Shown one piece after another: positions 34,906 through 44,031 of a DNA stretch of 64,000 nucleotides. The position numbers were made by a program, and so were the translations under genes. Position 1 is the stretch's first letter. The number at the start of each line of letters is the position of its first letter. The DNA lies in NCBI RefSeq assembly GCF_004123195.1, contig NZ_SDLI01000003.1:62001-126000 (forward strand), given 5' to 3'. The notes under the pieces are model-generated. The model searched no databases. It had not been told where the DNA came from and was given only the letters and a program-made list of their open reading frames with translations. This DNA is from Ammoniphilus sp. CFH 90114. GTDB taxonomy: Bacteria; Bacillota; Bacilli; Aneurinibacillales; RAOX-1.

Positions 34906-36471
34906 TTAATGGTTTGAAACTTTCGCAACCCCATATCCGGTATTAGACTTAACTAAGATCTCATCATATTTCTTATCAACAGCTTTCTTGTCTTCGGCTT
35001 TACCAAATGAAAGCACGGTTCCAAGGTATGCTGCTAGAAAACCTAGCGGAATGGAAACTATTCCAGGATTCGCCAAGTTAATTAGTGGTTCACCTACTAA
35101 AATCGCTTTTCCTACCTCAGGGCTCCATACATTAGGTCCTAATGCAACAATGAGTAAGGAACTAAACAAACCAACAATCATTCCGGTAACCGCACCGGTT
35201 GTATTGAACTTTCTCCAGAAAATCGTGAAGATAATAACAGGGAGATTAGCACTTGCCCCAACAGCAAACGCTAGAGCAACTAAGAAAGCAACATTCAAAC
35301 TTTGAGCAAAGAGAGCTAAGACAACAGACAGAATTGCTACCCCGATGGAAGCCCAACGTGCCGCAAGCATTTGTTCCTTTTCACTTGCATGCCCACGACG
35401 GATGATATGACTATAAAAGTCATGTGCAAAAGCTGATGCAGCTGATAGAACGAGTCCTGCTACTACCGCTAGAATAGTTGCAAAGGCCACGGCAGAAACG
35501 AAAGCAAACAAGAAATCTCCACCAAGCGCTTGAGCAAGTAGTGGTGCTGCCATATTACCTGCTTTGTCTGCAGCAAGAATAGCTTCATGTCCAACGAATG
35601 CTGCCGCTCCAAACCCTAAGAAGATCGTCATGATATAGAAAACACCAATGATCCATGTAGCTACGACAACGGATTGACGAGCCGTTTTTGCATCTTTTAC
35701 TGTAAAGAAGCGGATAAGAATGTGCGGTAATCCTGCCGTACCCAGTACAAGAGCCAAGTTAAGAGAAAGAGTTTCAATCGGATCCTTATATTTATTCCCT
35801 GGATTTAAAAATGCATCTCCAATAGGTGTTGCTGTTTTCATATGTTCAAACATCGTAGTGAAGCTAAAGCCAAACTTAGCAAACACGATGAGGGAAATGA
35901 TAAAGGTTCCAACCATCAAGAGGACAGCCTTAATAATCTGTACCCAGCTAGTTGCCGTCATTCCACCTAACACGACATAGATCGTCATAAGCGTACCGAC
36001 TATAAGAACGGAGGTCGTATAATCAAGACCCAATAACAACTTTATCAGCCCACCAGCCCCCACTAACTGGGCAATCATATAAAATATGGAAATTGAAATG
36101 GTGTTTAAGGCGGCTACTCCGCGAATCTTCTTATCATTAAAACGAGCAGCAATCATGTCAGCCATCGTATATTTCCCTAAGTTTCTTAGCGGTTCAGCAA
36201 CAATGTACAATACGACAAGATAAGCAACGAGAAAACCTATACTATAGAAGAAACCATCGAATCCAACGAGGGCAATCGTCCCAGCAATCCCTAAGAAGGA
36301 CGCTGCAGACATATAGTCACCAGCGATGGCTAGTCCATTTTGCCAACCGGTTAACCCTCCTCCTGCTGTATAAAAGTCACTCGTAGACTTCGTCTTCTTC
36401 GAGGCAAAATACGTAATAACAAGAGTTCCTAGTACAATCAATAAAAAAAGTGAAAAAGCTGTTGCATTCAC
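34906..36471 (-). CDS. solute:sodium symporter, acetate/pyruvate (ActP-like)
   Basis: 521 residues, 13 predicted membrane segments, GTG start behind GGGAGG. SSS features: NGLAIAGDYMSAASFLGIAG (about 46-65), FRFTVKDAKTARQS-like segment (FFTVKDAKTARQSVV), and VAFATILAVVAGLVLSAASAFAHDFY. The relatives import short monocarboxylates such as acetate or pyruvate with Na+ or H+. It follows a DUF485 gene, the usual ActP partner (YwcB-YwcA in B. subtilis), and LytS/LytT regulators lie upstream. A frameshifted paralogue is at 25913-27450. Confidence 0.93.
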   Translation of the reverse strand: MNATAFSLFLLIVLGTLVITYFASKKTKSTSDFYTAGGGLTGWQNGLAIAGDYMSAASFLGIAGTIALVGFDGFFYSIGFLVAYLVVLYIVAEPLRNLGKYTMADMIAARFNDKKIRGVAALNTISISIFYMIAQLVGAGGLIKLLLGLDYTTSVLIVGTLMTIYVVLGGMTATSWVQIIKAVLLMVGTFIISLIVFAKFGFSFTTMFEHMKTATPIGDAFLNPGNKYKDPIETLSLNLALVLGTAGLPHILIRFFTVKDAKTARQSVVVATWIIGVFYIMTIFLGFGAAAFVGHEAILAADKAGNMAAPLLAQALGGDFLFAFVSAVAFATILAVVAGLVLSAASAFAHDFYSHIIRRGHASEKEQMLAARWASIGVAILSVVLALFAQSLNVAFLVALAFAVGASANLPVIIFTIFWRKFNTTGAVTGMIVGLFSSLLIVALGPNVWSPEVGKAILVGEPLINLANPGIVSIPLGFLAAYLGTVLSFGKAEDKKAVDKKYDEILVKSNTGYGVAKVSNH

Positions 36472-36478
36472 GTTTTTT

Positions 36479-36823
36479 TTACCTCCCTTTATTAATATCG
36501 TTCATAATATGCTTTACGTCTTCATCGAACTTCTGCGCCTTCTTGGAGTAAAGAATGCAAAGTGTCCATGTCATTACGAACTGAGCAAATGCAAATACCC
36601 AAGCCCAAGTTACCGGACCAATGGCAGGTTGATTTAACACCTTGGTGTAAGAGGTCATGAGTGGCAAGCTAAAGTAAAAGAGAAAAAAGAAAATAGACAT
36701 CGGTAAAATGAAAGCGTTCTTACTTCTCATAAGCTTTTGGAATTGCGATGATTGAACAATTTCCGTGTAATTAACCGACTGCTCCTCCTGATTGTGGACA
36801 GATAACTTCTTCGCCTGGCTCAT
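36479..36823 (-). CDS. DUF485 membrane protein, ActP partner
   Basis: 114 residues, two membrane helices (FILPMSIFFFLFYFSLPLM and VTWAWVFAFAQFVMTWTLCILY), with the DUF485 core FQKLMRSKNAFILP and YTKVLNQPAIGPVTWAWVFA. DUF485 genes sit directly before actP-type symporters in many bacteria; here the gap is seven nt. Function is not established, perhaps assembly or regulation of the symporter. Confidence 0.92.
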   Translation of the reverse strand: MSQAKKLSVHNQEEQSVNYTEIVQSSQFQKLMRSKNAFILPMSIFFFLFYFSLPLMTSYTKVLNQPAIGPVTWAWVFAFAQFVMTWTLCILYSKKAQKFDEDVKHIMNDINKGR

Positions 36824-36849
36824 CTTCGTTTCATACCCTCCTTCAAAAT

Positions 36850-36863
36850 TGTAAGCGTTTAAT
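36850..36863 (-). promoter_or_regulatory. possible cre (CcpA) site upstream of DUF485-actP
   Basis: TGTAAGCGTTTAAT fits the cre consensus TGWAANCGNTNWCA except at the last two bases. Position, about 30 nt before the gene, would allow catabolite repression. Confidence 0.35.
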
Positions 36864-36932
36864 GGTCATTATATAAGCAAATTTCCTAGTATTGTAAAAA
36901 TTAGCGCGAATGGTTAAATCGAAAGTGCAAAT

Positions 36933-36959
36933 AGCAAAAAGCCAGCCTTAGATGGCTGG
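36933..36959 (-). terminator. intrinsic terminator after lytT
   Basis: CCAGCC (36942-36947) with GGCTGG (36954-36959), preceded by A5 on the plus strand, giving a U tract for minus transcripts. Confidence 0.8.
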
Positions 36960-36980
36960 TCTGGCAAAAGCAAACGGTCA

Positions 36981-37727
36981 TTATCTTTGCAAGCGTTGTA
37001 AGAGCTCTTTAGCCGAGGAACGCGATACCGGAATCTGCGTTCTCTTTCCATCATTAAGCACGAGATTATACGTTCCATTAAACCATGGAATCAATTCTAA
37101 CACATAGTTCATATTAACTAGGAAACTGCGATGGGTTCGATAAAAAGAATAGGAGTTCAGCTTTTCTTCCATTTGCTGCAACGTCATCTTAGAGGTATAT
37201 ACTTGCGTCTTCGTGTGAATCTCAATTACTCGCTCTTCCCTAGAAGCGTAAAGAATCGTTTCGGGATCGAGAACAATAAGACGCTCTCCATCATCTACTA
37301 GAAGCTTGGACACCTTCGTAGAGGCTTGAGCAGAAACGGGTGCATTCTCATGGGCATCCGTTTCCCGGAAACGATTACGGATTCGCTGTAGAGTCTGCTT
37401 TAAACGATGGTGATCATACGGCTTCAATAGGTAATCAACTGCGTCCAAATCAAAAGCCTCAACGGCATAATCTTCATGTGCTGTCGAAAACACAATTAAC
37501 GGGCACTTCTTACGAGAAGACAACATTCGAGCAGCTTGTAAACCCTGCATCTCCGGCATATGAATATCTAAAAAAACAACATCCGGTTCATGCTCCTCTA
37601 CTAATTTCAATAGCTCTAAGCCATTCGTCGCACTAGGAAGCACTTCAACCTCTTCTTGCTCAAGCAAATACTTTAGTTCCTCACGAGCTAATCTTTCGTC
37701 CTCTGCGATCATCGCACGAATTTTCAT
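36981..37727 (-). CDS. lytT: LytTR-family response regulator
   Basis: 248 residues. Receiver domain at 1-120 with acidic pocket (AEDE), phospho-acceptor D54 in VVFLDIHMPEM and the conserved lysine in VDYLLKPYD; LytTR DNA-binding domain at about 140-245 (FYRTHRSFLVNMNYV and NLVLNDGKRTQIPVSR). LytTR proteins bind paired direct repeats. It starts two nt after lytS, forming an operon that ends just before DUF485-actP. In B. subtilis LytST controls pyruvate uptake genes, so control of the adjacent symporter is likely. Confidence 0.93.
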   Translation of the reverse strand: MKIRAMIAEDERLAREELKYLLEQEEVEVLPSATNGLELLKLVEEHEPDVVFLDIHMPEMQGLQAARMLSSRKKCPLIVFSTAHEDYAVEAFDLDAVDYLLKPYDHHRLKQTLQRIRNRFRETDAHENAPVSAQASTKVSKLLVDDGERLIVLDPETILYASREERVIEIHTKTQVYTSKMTLQQMEEKLNSYSFYRTHRSFLVNMNYVLELIPWFNGTYNLVLNDGKRTQIPVSRSSAKELLQRLQR

Positions 37728-37729
37728 GG

Positions 37730-39487
37730 CTAGATCTCTCCCTCTCTATGCGCAGCATAAGGTATCGAAAAGAAAATCCGACATCCCCCGCCCTCTCTAT
37801 TTTCAAAATTCAATTTGGCATCTGGTCCAAACAGGCTAGTTAAGCGTTGATTCACATTATAAACACCAATTCCGTTCCCTTCTTGGCTTTTCACAGAGGT
37901 CTTGCCAATATGTTCAATCACTTCCTCAGCTATCCCTGACCCATTATCCTCCACAACCACTTTAACCTGATTACCTTCTCGCTTCACTTGAATACGAATC
38001 TCTCCGCCATTCGGCTTCCCCTTCAAACCATGATGAATACTATTCTCCACTAAGGGCTGGAGGATGACTGGCGGAATAAAAACTTCTTCTAGCTCTTCTT
38101 CCATCTCACAATGGATCGCAAATTGGTCCGCAAATCGTATTTTAATAATCTCAATATAGGCTTGCAAGTGACTCATTTCCTGCTTTATGGGGACGAGCTG
38201 AGAGGAAACCATCTTTAAATTTAATCTCATATAGGTCCCGAGCTGTACCGTTACATGGCGCGCTAACTGAGGATCTAGTCGGATCAAAGTATTAATAGAA
38301 TTTAATGTATTGAACATAAAATGCGGATGGATCTGAGCTTGTAGAATGCGAAGCTCTGCATCTTTCATCAGGTTTGCCATGTTTTCAGCAAGTGCTAAAT
38401 TTAATTGATTGGAAATCAAGGTTCCAAGTCCTCGGGCTAGCGCTTCCTCAACTTTCGTAATTTGCTGTGGACGCTTAAAATATAAAGCAATAATCCCTGT
38501 AACCCGGCCCGCTTGGATAATAGGAACTTTAATAGAGGCCCCTAAAGGACACTTAGATTCCCTGCATTGAATTTGATTTCGGTGGTAAGCAATCTGAACC
38601 TCTCCCGTCCGAATTGCCGTCCGTGCTAATTCGGTTTGTAGCTCTTCTCCTGGCAAGTGATGGTTAGACCCAATACCAACATGAGCTAAAATATGCTCTG
38701 TATCTGTCACGGCCACTGCCGCTGCCTTCAACTCTTTTTTCAATAAATGGGCCGTGGCAAGCGCAGTTTCTGGTTTGAGCCCCTTCTTCAAGTAGGGTAA
38801 GGTCAGTTCAGCAATCTTAAGCGCTCTCTGAGTCTCAAATGCAGCAGAGCGTTCTTCCTCATGCAGAGCTACACGAATCATCGTGGTAAAAATGGCAATA
38901 GAAACGCTGTTCGTCAGCACCATGGGGATCCCTATCGTATTCACTAATCGGATCGATTCGTCTGGTGGATACGAAAAAATAAGAATGAGACCCATGAGCA
39001 ATATGGGCGCGAACATTCCAATAAATAAAGCTTTAGAAGCAGTAATCACTCGTTCATGGGAAAAGAACCGGGCAATCCACCCCGCTAATAACCCCGTAAT
39101 CGGGGCAGATAAGCCATTAGCTAAGGCAGTAAATCCACCCAGACTAAAAAGATGAATGCCTGTAATCAATCCTGCACCCACTCCGACTACCGGACCGCCC
39201 AATAACCCCCCAATCACTACTCCAACCAATGCGGAGTGAGCTAGTCCCTCATCCAGCTCTAAGGTAGTGATCCAAAACGAAGAGATCAGTTGGTCCTCCG
39301 TCACAATCACACCGGCATAGATACCGGCACTTCCAAATGTCCCAAAGATAATAGAAAAATAGAGAGAAGTACGAAAACTCACTTCTCTGTCTAACAGCTG
39401 TCTAAACATAGGAATTCGTGTGAGTATGAATGTTAGAATTAAGAGAATTCCCGTTCGCTCAAATAAAAGCAAGGTTAACTGCTCCAA
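37730..39487 (-). CDS. lytS: LytS-family sensor histidine kinase
   Basis: 585 residues, TTG start. The N-terminal 5TMR-LYT domain has six hydrophobic helices (about 1-210, with GGLLGGPVVGVGAGLITGIHLFSLGGFTALANG); a GAF domain lies around 225-360 (GIGSNHHL and ECPLGA-like region); then the histidine-kinase domain with the phospho-acceptor in LQAQIHPHFMFNTLNSI (about 375-392) and the ATPase N/G boxes PLVENSIHHGL and DNGSGI. This is the LytS/YehU/YpdA class that senses pyruvate or related metabolites. Partner is the adjacent lytT product. Confidence 0.94.
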   Translation of the reverse strand: MEQLTLLLFERTGILLILTFILTRIPMFRQLLDREVSFRTSLYFSIIFGTFGSAGIYAGVIVTEDQLISSFWITTLELDEGLAHSALVGVVIGGLLGGPVVGVGAGLITGIHLFSLGGFTALANGLSAPITGLLAGWIARFFSHERVITASKALFIGMFAPILLMGLILIFSYPPDESIRLVNTIGIPMVLTNSVSIAIFTTMIRVALHEEERSAAFETQRALKIAELTLPYLKKGLKPETALATAHLLKKELKAAAVAVTDTEHILAHVGIGSNHHLPGEELQTELARTAIRTGEVQIAYHRNQIQCRESKCPLGASIKVPIIQAGRVTGIIALYFKRPQQITKVEEALARGLGTLISNQLNLALAENMANLMKDAELRILQAQIHPHFMFNTLNSINTLIRLDPQLARHVTVQLGTYMRLNLKMVSSQLVPIKQEMSHLQAYIEIIKIRFADQFAIHCEMEEELEEVFIPPVILQPLVENSIHHGLKGKPNGGEIRIQVKREGNQVKVVVEDNGSGIAEEVIEHIGKTSVKSQEGNGIGVYNVNQRLTSLFGPDAKLNFENREGGGCRIFFSIPYAAHREGEI

Positions 39488-39560
39488 ATTCAGTCCCCCT
39501 TACATGGCACTACTATTATTATAACAATTTTTATTTCGAAAAGAGATAAGATTCTAATAG

Positions 39561-39600
39561 AAAAGAAAAGGGTACCCCTATAAACTCCTTTGGGGTACCC
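39561..39600 (-). terminator. intrinsic terminator after rocA
   Basis: GGGTACCCC (39570-39578) pairs with GGGGTACCC (39592-39600); A-rich 39561-39569 gives the U-rich end on the minus strand. Confidence 0.8.
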
Positions 39601-39609
39601 TAATCCTAA

Positions 39610-41175
39610 CTAAATTTTTCTAGACGTTAACTTCGCCTGTGTAAACAATAACAGATAATCGTGACCGCCTGCTTTAGAATCCGTTCCAGACATATTGAAC
39701 CCTCCGAATGGATGCACCCCAACCAACGCTCCTGTACACTTACGGTTAATATACAAGTTTCCACAGTGCATTGTCTCTAGGGCATAAGCAATTCGATCTT
39801 CATCTTGAGAATAGAAGGATCCCGTCAATCCGAATTCCGTGTCATTATACATGTCGATCGCTTCTTTCCAATTCTTAGCTTTCGCTAAGGCAAGAACAGG
39901 CCCAAAGATTTCTTCTTGCATAATACGGGCCTTACCACTGACATCAGCAAACACGGTCGGCTGAATGTAGTACCCATTCCCTTCCGCTTTTCCTCCACCA
40001 GTGAGCAACCGACCTTCACTTTTACCAATTTCAATATACTCCAAGATTCGATTATAAGCCTGCTTGTCAATAACAGGACCTACTGGGCAATTTTCCTCAG
40101 GAAGCCCGTTTTTTAGTGCCTTGGTTCTTTCTACGACTTTTTCTACAAGTTGATCATAAACAGATTCTACGATGATAGCACGAGATCCAGCGGAGCACTT
40201 CTGACCTTGGAAACCGAAAGCCGAAGCAACAATACCTTCCGCCGCAACGTCTAAGTCTGTGGTTTCATCCACAACAATGCCGTCTTTTCCACCCATCTCT
40301 GCTACAATTCGCTTAATCCAAATTTGTCCTTCTGCTGTTTCAGCAGCTAACTTATTAATACGCAGGCCTACTTCCTTCGAACCTGTAAAGCTAATAAATC
40401 GAGTCTTCGGATGAGTAGTGAGATAATCTCCCACCTCTGCCCCACTGCCTGGAATAAAGTTAATGACACCGGCAGGTAAGCCTACTTCTTCCATTAAGGC
40501 AACAAACTTATGAGCTATCACCGGTGTTGCAGATGCCGGCTTAAGAAGTACCGTATTACCAGATACCACAGCAGCCGTTGTCATCCCTACACAGATGGCT
40601 AATGGGAAATTCCAAGGGGGGATAACTACTCCTACACCTAGAGGAGTGTAGCTTAATTGATTATCCTCTCCAGGTATCTTAACCAGTGGTTGATGGGTGT
40701 TTGTTTCGCTTAAACGGATCATTTCTCTTGCGTAGTACTCAATAAAATCTATCGCTTCTGCTGTATCCGCATCGGCTTCTCCCCAGTTTTTCCCTGACTC
40801 TAGTACCAATAGAGCCGAGAACTCATGCTTGCGCTGACGCATGAGTTCAGCAGCCTTGAACAAAAACTCCGCCCTTTCCCTAGGAGAAACCTTCTTCCAC
40901 GTTTCAAACGTTTGTAAGGCTACTTGCATCGCTCTTTCTGCCATTTCCTTCGTAGCCTTACTTACATTCCCGATAACTTGGTCTACATTTCCTGGATTGA
41001 TAGAGACAATTTTGTCCTCTGTCATGACCTTATCTTTTCCAATATGAAGTGCAATGTCCTTGCCTATCTCTTGCTTCACTTTCGCTAAGGCAGCGAGCAT
41101 GGCTTGCTTGTTCTCTTCTAAAGAAAAATTAGTAAAGGGCTCGTTTACAAAAGCCGGGATGGTTCTGGTCGTCAT
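39610..41175 (-). CDS. rocA: L-glutamate gamma-semialdehyde (1-pyrroline-5-carboxylate) dehydrogenase
   Basis: 521 residues, close to the 515 of RocA. Aldehyde-dehydrogenase motifs: VVIPPWNFPLAICVGMTTAAVVSGNTVLLKPAS, FTGSKEVGLRI, the glutamate in VAEMGGKDGIVV, the catalytic cysteine in FGFQGQKCSAGSRAI (about residue 320), and the P5CDH-type C-terminus NINRKCTGALVGVHPFGGFNMSGTDSKAGG (as YINRKCTGA). It oxidises glutamate semialdehyde to glutamate with NAD+. It lies 38 nt after rocD, and together they convert ornithine to two glutamates. Confidence 0.95.
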   Translation of the reverse strand: MTTRTIPAFVNEPFTNFSLEENKQAMLAALAKVKQEIGKDIALHIGKDKVMTEDKIVSINPGNVDQVIGNVSKATKEMAERAMQVALQTFETWKKVSPRERAEFLFKAAELMRQRKHEFSALLVLESGKNWGEADADTAEAIDFIEYYAREMIRLSETNTHQPLVKIPGEDNQLSYTPLGVGVVIPPWNFPLAICVGMTTAAVVSGNTVLLKPASATPVIAHKFVALMEEVGLPAGVINFIPGSGAEVGDYLTTHPKTRFISFTGSKEVGLRINKLAAETAEGQIWIKRIVAEMGGKDGIVVDETTDLDVAAEGIVASAFGFQGQKCSAGSRAIIVESVYDQLVEKVVERTKALKNGLPEENCPVGPVIDKQAYNRILEYIEIGKSEGRLLTGGGKAEGNGYYIQPTVFADVSGKARIMQEEIFGPVLALAKAKNWKEAIDMYNDTEFGLTGSFYSQDEDRIAYALETMHCGNLYINRKCTGALVGVHPFGGFNMSGTDSKAGGHDYLLLFTQAKLTSRKI

Positions 41176-41213
41176 ATTCTGTTTCTCCTCTCGGTTTCTA
41201 TATTTTTATATCT

Positions 41214-42404
41214 TTATACCTCTAGGACTTCCTTAATGCGTGTAATAGCCCAGTCGAGATCGTCTTTTGAAATATTAAGCGGCGGTGCAAAACGAATCGT
41301 GGTCTCATGTGTCTCTTTACACAATAAGCCCTTCTCTTTCAGTTGTTCACAATAAGGTCTAGCCTTTTCCTTTAGCTCTACTCCAATGAACAATCCTCTT
41401 CCCCGAATTTCTTTTATCATTGGATTTTGAATTTCTTTCAGTTGGTCCATGAAGTATTGACCCATTTCCCTTGAACGGTTTACCAGGTCCTCTTCCTCAA
41501 GTACATTCATCGCAGCAATTGCTACGGCACATCCAAGAGGATTACCGCCAAATGTGGAGCCGTGGGAGCCCGGGTTGAATACAGCAAGAATTTCTTCATC
41601 GGCAGCTACAGCGGAGATAGGGAACACCCCTCCACCTAATGCTTTCCCCATAATATACATATCAGGCTTAAACTCATCCCAATCACAAGCAAATAGCTTG
41701 CCCGTCCGTCCAAAGCCGGTTTGTATTTCATCTGCAATAAAGACGACACGGTTTTCCTTACAAAGCTCATAGGCTTTTTTCAAGAATCCTTCTTGAGGAA
41801 TGAGGATTCCCGCCTCTCCTTGAATCGGTTCAATAAGGACGGCCGCTGTATTCGGTGTGATCGCTTCCTTCAAGGCATTCAAATCTCCATAAGGAATGAT
41901 TTTGAATCCTGGAGTGAACGGTCCGAACCCCCGCTTATATTCTTCTTCAGATGAAAAAGAGGTCACGGTAATCGTCCGGCCATGGAAATTTCCTTCAAAC
42001 ACAATAATTTCCGCTTGATTTTCAGGAATCTTCTTTACTTCATAAGCCCAACGACGAACCGCCTTGATGGCAGTCTCTACCGCTTCTGCTCCCGTGTTCA
42101 TGGGAAGAATCATGTTCTTCCCTGTAAGATTGGAGAGTTGCTCATAAAACTCTCCTAGTCGATCATTATGAAAAGCCCGTGAAGTCAAAGTAACACAATC
42201 AGCTTGATCCTTAAGAGCTTGAATAATCTTAGGATGACGGTGTCCCTGGTTTAATGCCGAATAGGCACTAAGCATATCCATGTATCGATTACCTTCGGGA
42301 TCTTCAACCCATACCCCTTCGGCTTTCGAAATGACAATCGGTAGCGGGTGGTAGTTCCTTGCCCCAAACTGTTCTGTTTTATTAATAATATGAGATGTAT
42401 TCAA
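41214..42404 (-). CDS. rocD: ornithine aminotransferase
   Basis: 396 residues, TTG start with AAAAGGAGG eight nt upstream. Class III PLP enzyme with OAT signatures: [80 protein letters not shown], and the PLP lysine in [15 protein letters not shown]. It transfers the delta-amino group of ornithine to 2-oxoglutarate. A consensus sigma-54 promoter lies 54 nt upstream and a RocR-type activator is divergently encoded. Confidence 0.95.
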   Translation of the reverse strand: MNTSHIINKTEQFGARNYHPLPIVISKAEGVWVEDPEGNRYMDMLSAYSALNQGHRHPKIIQALKDQADCVTLTSRAFHNDRLGEFYEQLSNLTGKNMILPMNTGAEAVETAIKAVRRWAYEVKKIPENQAEIIVFEGNFHGRTITVTSFSSEEEYKRGFGPFTPGFKIIPYGDLNALKEAITPNTAAVLIEPIQGEAGILIPQEGFLKKAYELCKENRVVFIADEIQTGFGRTGKLFACDWDEFKPDMYIMGKALGGGVFPISAVAADEEILAVFNPGSHGSTFGGNPLGCAVAIAAMNVLEEEDLVNRSREMGQYFMDQLKEIQNPMIKEIRGRGLFIGVELKEKARPYCEQLKEKGLLCKETHETTIRFAPPLNISKDDLDWAITRIKEVLEV

Positions 42405-42457
42405 ACCGATGTCCTCCTTTTAAAACTGCGCTAGCATATTTTCTTCTTTATACTTTA

Positions 42458-42474
42458 TGCAATTTATATGCCAA
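42458..42474 (-). promoter_or_regulatory. sigma-54 promoter of rocD-rocA
   Basis: On the minus strand TTGGCATATAAATTGCA: TTGGCA, then TTGCA with GG and GC ten bases apart, as required for sigma-54. Only the base after TGGCA (T for C) departs from consensus. Confidence 0.85.
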
Positions 42475-42534
42475 CTTAAACCTCCCAGAGGAGATAAGTA
42501 AATTTCCATATTTATGTGCAGAAAATATTAGCAG

Positions 42535-42575
42535 TGCAATTTATTTTGGCACGTAGAAGGCAAATTATTTTTGCA
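42535..42575. promoter_or_regulatory. tandem palindromic enhancer (UAS) in the rocD/rocR intergenic region
   Basis: Two 17-nt imperfect palindromes, TGCAATTTATTTTGGCA (42535-42551) and GGCAAATTATTTTTGCA (42559-42575), lie 24 nt centre to centre and about 70-110 nt upstream of the rocD -24/-12 promoter. This resembles the paired RocR sites of B. subtilis. The site also overlaps the region upstream of the activator gene, allowing autoregulation. Confidence 0.6.
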
Positions 42576-42619
42576 GTATGATAAGTACATAAGAGATGGC
42601 ATGAGAAAGAAGGGAAGGT

Positions 42620-43999
42620 ATGTTAAATCGAGAGCATATCCTAGAAAAAATTTTAGATGAGGTTAACGAAGGGGTTCATGTCGTTGATGAGCGAGGAACT
42701 TCCATTTTATACAATCGAAAAATGGAAGAAATTGAAGCAATGAATAAGCATGATGTTTTACACAAGAACATCGCCGAAGTGTTCCACTTTCCAAGCGATC
42801 AGGATAGCACACTTTTACAAGCGCTGAATAAAGGGGTATCTTCCCACAATGTGAGACAAACGTATTTTAATGCCAAGGGAAAAGAAATCACAACGATAAA
42901 TCATACTTTCCCCATTATTCAGGACGGAAAGATTCATGGTGCAATTGAAATTGCTAACGATGTCACGAAAGTAGAGCGACTGATTCGAGAAAATATCCTT
43001 GAAAAAGGGGTTATCAAATATACGTTTGACAGTATTATTGGGGAAAGCTCTGCTATAAAAGAAGTTATTCATAATGCAAAAAGAGCAGCGAGAACATCTT
43101 CCTCAGTTCTCATTGTGGGGGAAACGGGAACAGGCAAGGAACTATTTGCTCAAAGCATTCATTATGCTAGCATGCGCCAAGCAGCCCCTTTCCTTTCCCA
43201 AAACTGCGCTGCCCTTCCGGATACACTAATTGAAGGTCTACTATTCGGAACAATGAAAGGTGCCTTTACCGGAGCTATAGAACGACCAGGCCTCTTTGAG
43301 CAGTCTGAAGGGGGGACTCTCTTTCTTGATGAGATGAATTCATTAAGTATTGCTCTTCAAGCGAAGCTACTACATGCTTTGCAAGAAAGAGTCATTCGAC
43401 GCATAGGGGATACTAGAGACCGCAAAATCGATGTTCGAATTCTAGCAGCAATTAACGAAGATCCCATTGAGGCGATAGCCAAGCATCACATGCGCAAAGA
43501 TTTATTTTATCGTTTAGGCGTCGTAACGCTATTCGTCCCTCCTCTACGGGAACGTAAAGAAGATATTATCTTGTTAGTTGACCACTTTATTAAGAAATAC
43601 AATCGACTTTTTCAAATGGAAATCCAAGGTGTGAGTCGAGAGGTTCATCAGTTTTTTATGGATTATGATTGGCCGGGAAATGTTAGAGAGCTCCAGCATA
43701 TGATTGAAGGAGCCATGAACTTGATTGTTGATGAGCCCTTCATTCAATATAATCATCTACCTATTCATCACTTGCGAAAGAAAGTAAAGATCACGGAAGC
43801 GAGTGACCCTTCAGCTAGTATGATGTGGAGCCCTTCCCAAACCCTTAGCAAAGAATTGAAAACACAGGTAGAAGAATTTGAGCGCTTCTATGTAGAGAAA
43901 ACGTTAAAAGAATTCGGCGGGAATATATCCCAAGCGGCCAAGCAACTGGGGATAAGCCGGCAGAGCTTGCAATATCGGTTACGGAAGTTTAGGGAGTAG
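42620..43999 (+). CDS. rocR: RocR-type sigma-54-dependent activator of arginine/ornithine catabolism
   Basis: 459 residues, the RocR size. A PAS domain covers about 10-115 (VHVVDERGTSILYNRKMEEIEAM), the AAA+ domain about 140-370 has GETGTGKE (166) and GAFTGA (213), and a Fis-type HTH ends the protein (NISQAAKQLGISRQSLQYRL). Divergent from rocD-rocA with a sigma-54 promoter and paired palindromes between, as in B. subtilis, where RocR responds to ornithine or citrulline. Ligand here is inferred. Confidence 0.9.
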   Translation: MLNREHILEKILDEVNEGVHVVDERGTSILYNRKMEEIEAMNKHDVLHKNIAEVFHFPSDQDSTLLQALNKGVSSHNVRQTYFNAKGKEITTINHTFPIIQDGKIHGAIEIANDVTKVERLIRENILEKGVIKYTFDSIIGESSAIKEVIHNAKRAARTSSSVLIVGETGTGKELFAQSIHYASMRQAAPFLSQNCAALPDTLIEGLLFGTMKGAFTGAIERPGLFEQSEGGTLFLDEMNSLSIALQAKLLHALQERVIRRIGDTRDRKIDVRILAAINEDPIEAIAKHHMRKDLFYRLGVVTLFVPPLRERKEDIILLVDHFIKKYNRLFQMEIQGVSREVHQFFMDYDWPGNVRELQHMIEGAMNLIVDEPFIQYNHLPIHHLRKKVKITEASDPSASMMWSPSQTLSKELKTQVEEFERFYVEKTLKEFGGNISQAAKQLGISRQSLQYRLRKFRE

Positions 44000-44020
44000 T
44001 TCATTTCTTTGAACTACTCC
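43993..44020. terminator. hairpin between convergent rocR and rocB
   Basis: GGAGTAGTTCA (43993-44003) and TGAACTACTCC (44010-44020), an 11-bp perfect stem that includes the rocR stop codon. No long U tract; likely bidirectional. Confidence 0.6.
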
Positions 44021-44031
44021 GTCCTTATCCC

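Noticed and set aside
42546-42562. sigma-54 promoter for rocR (TTGGCAC with GG-N10-GC)
   Set aside because: The -12 element reads AGGCA rather than TTGCA, and the segment is better explained as part of the palindromic enhancer pair.
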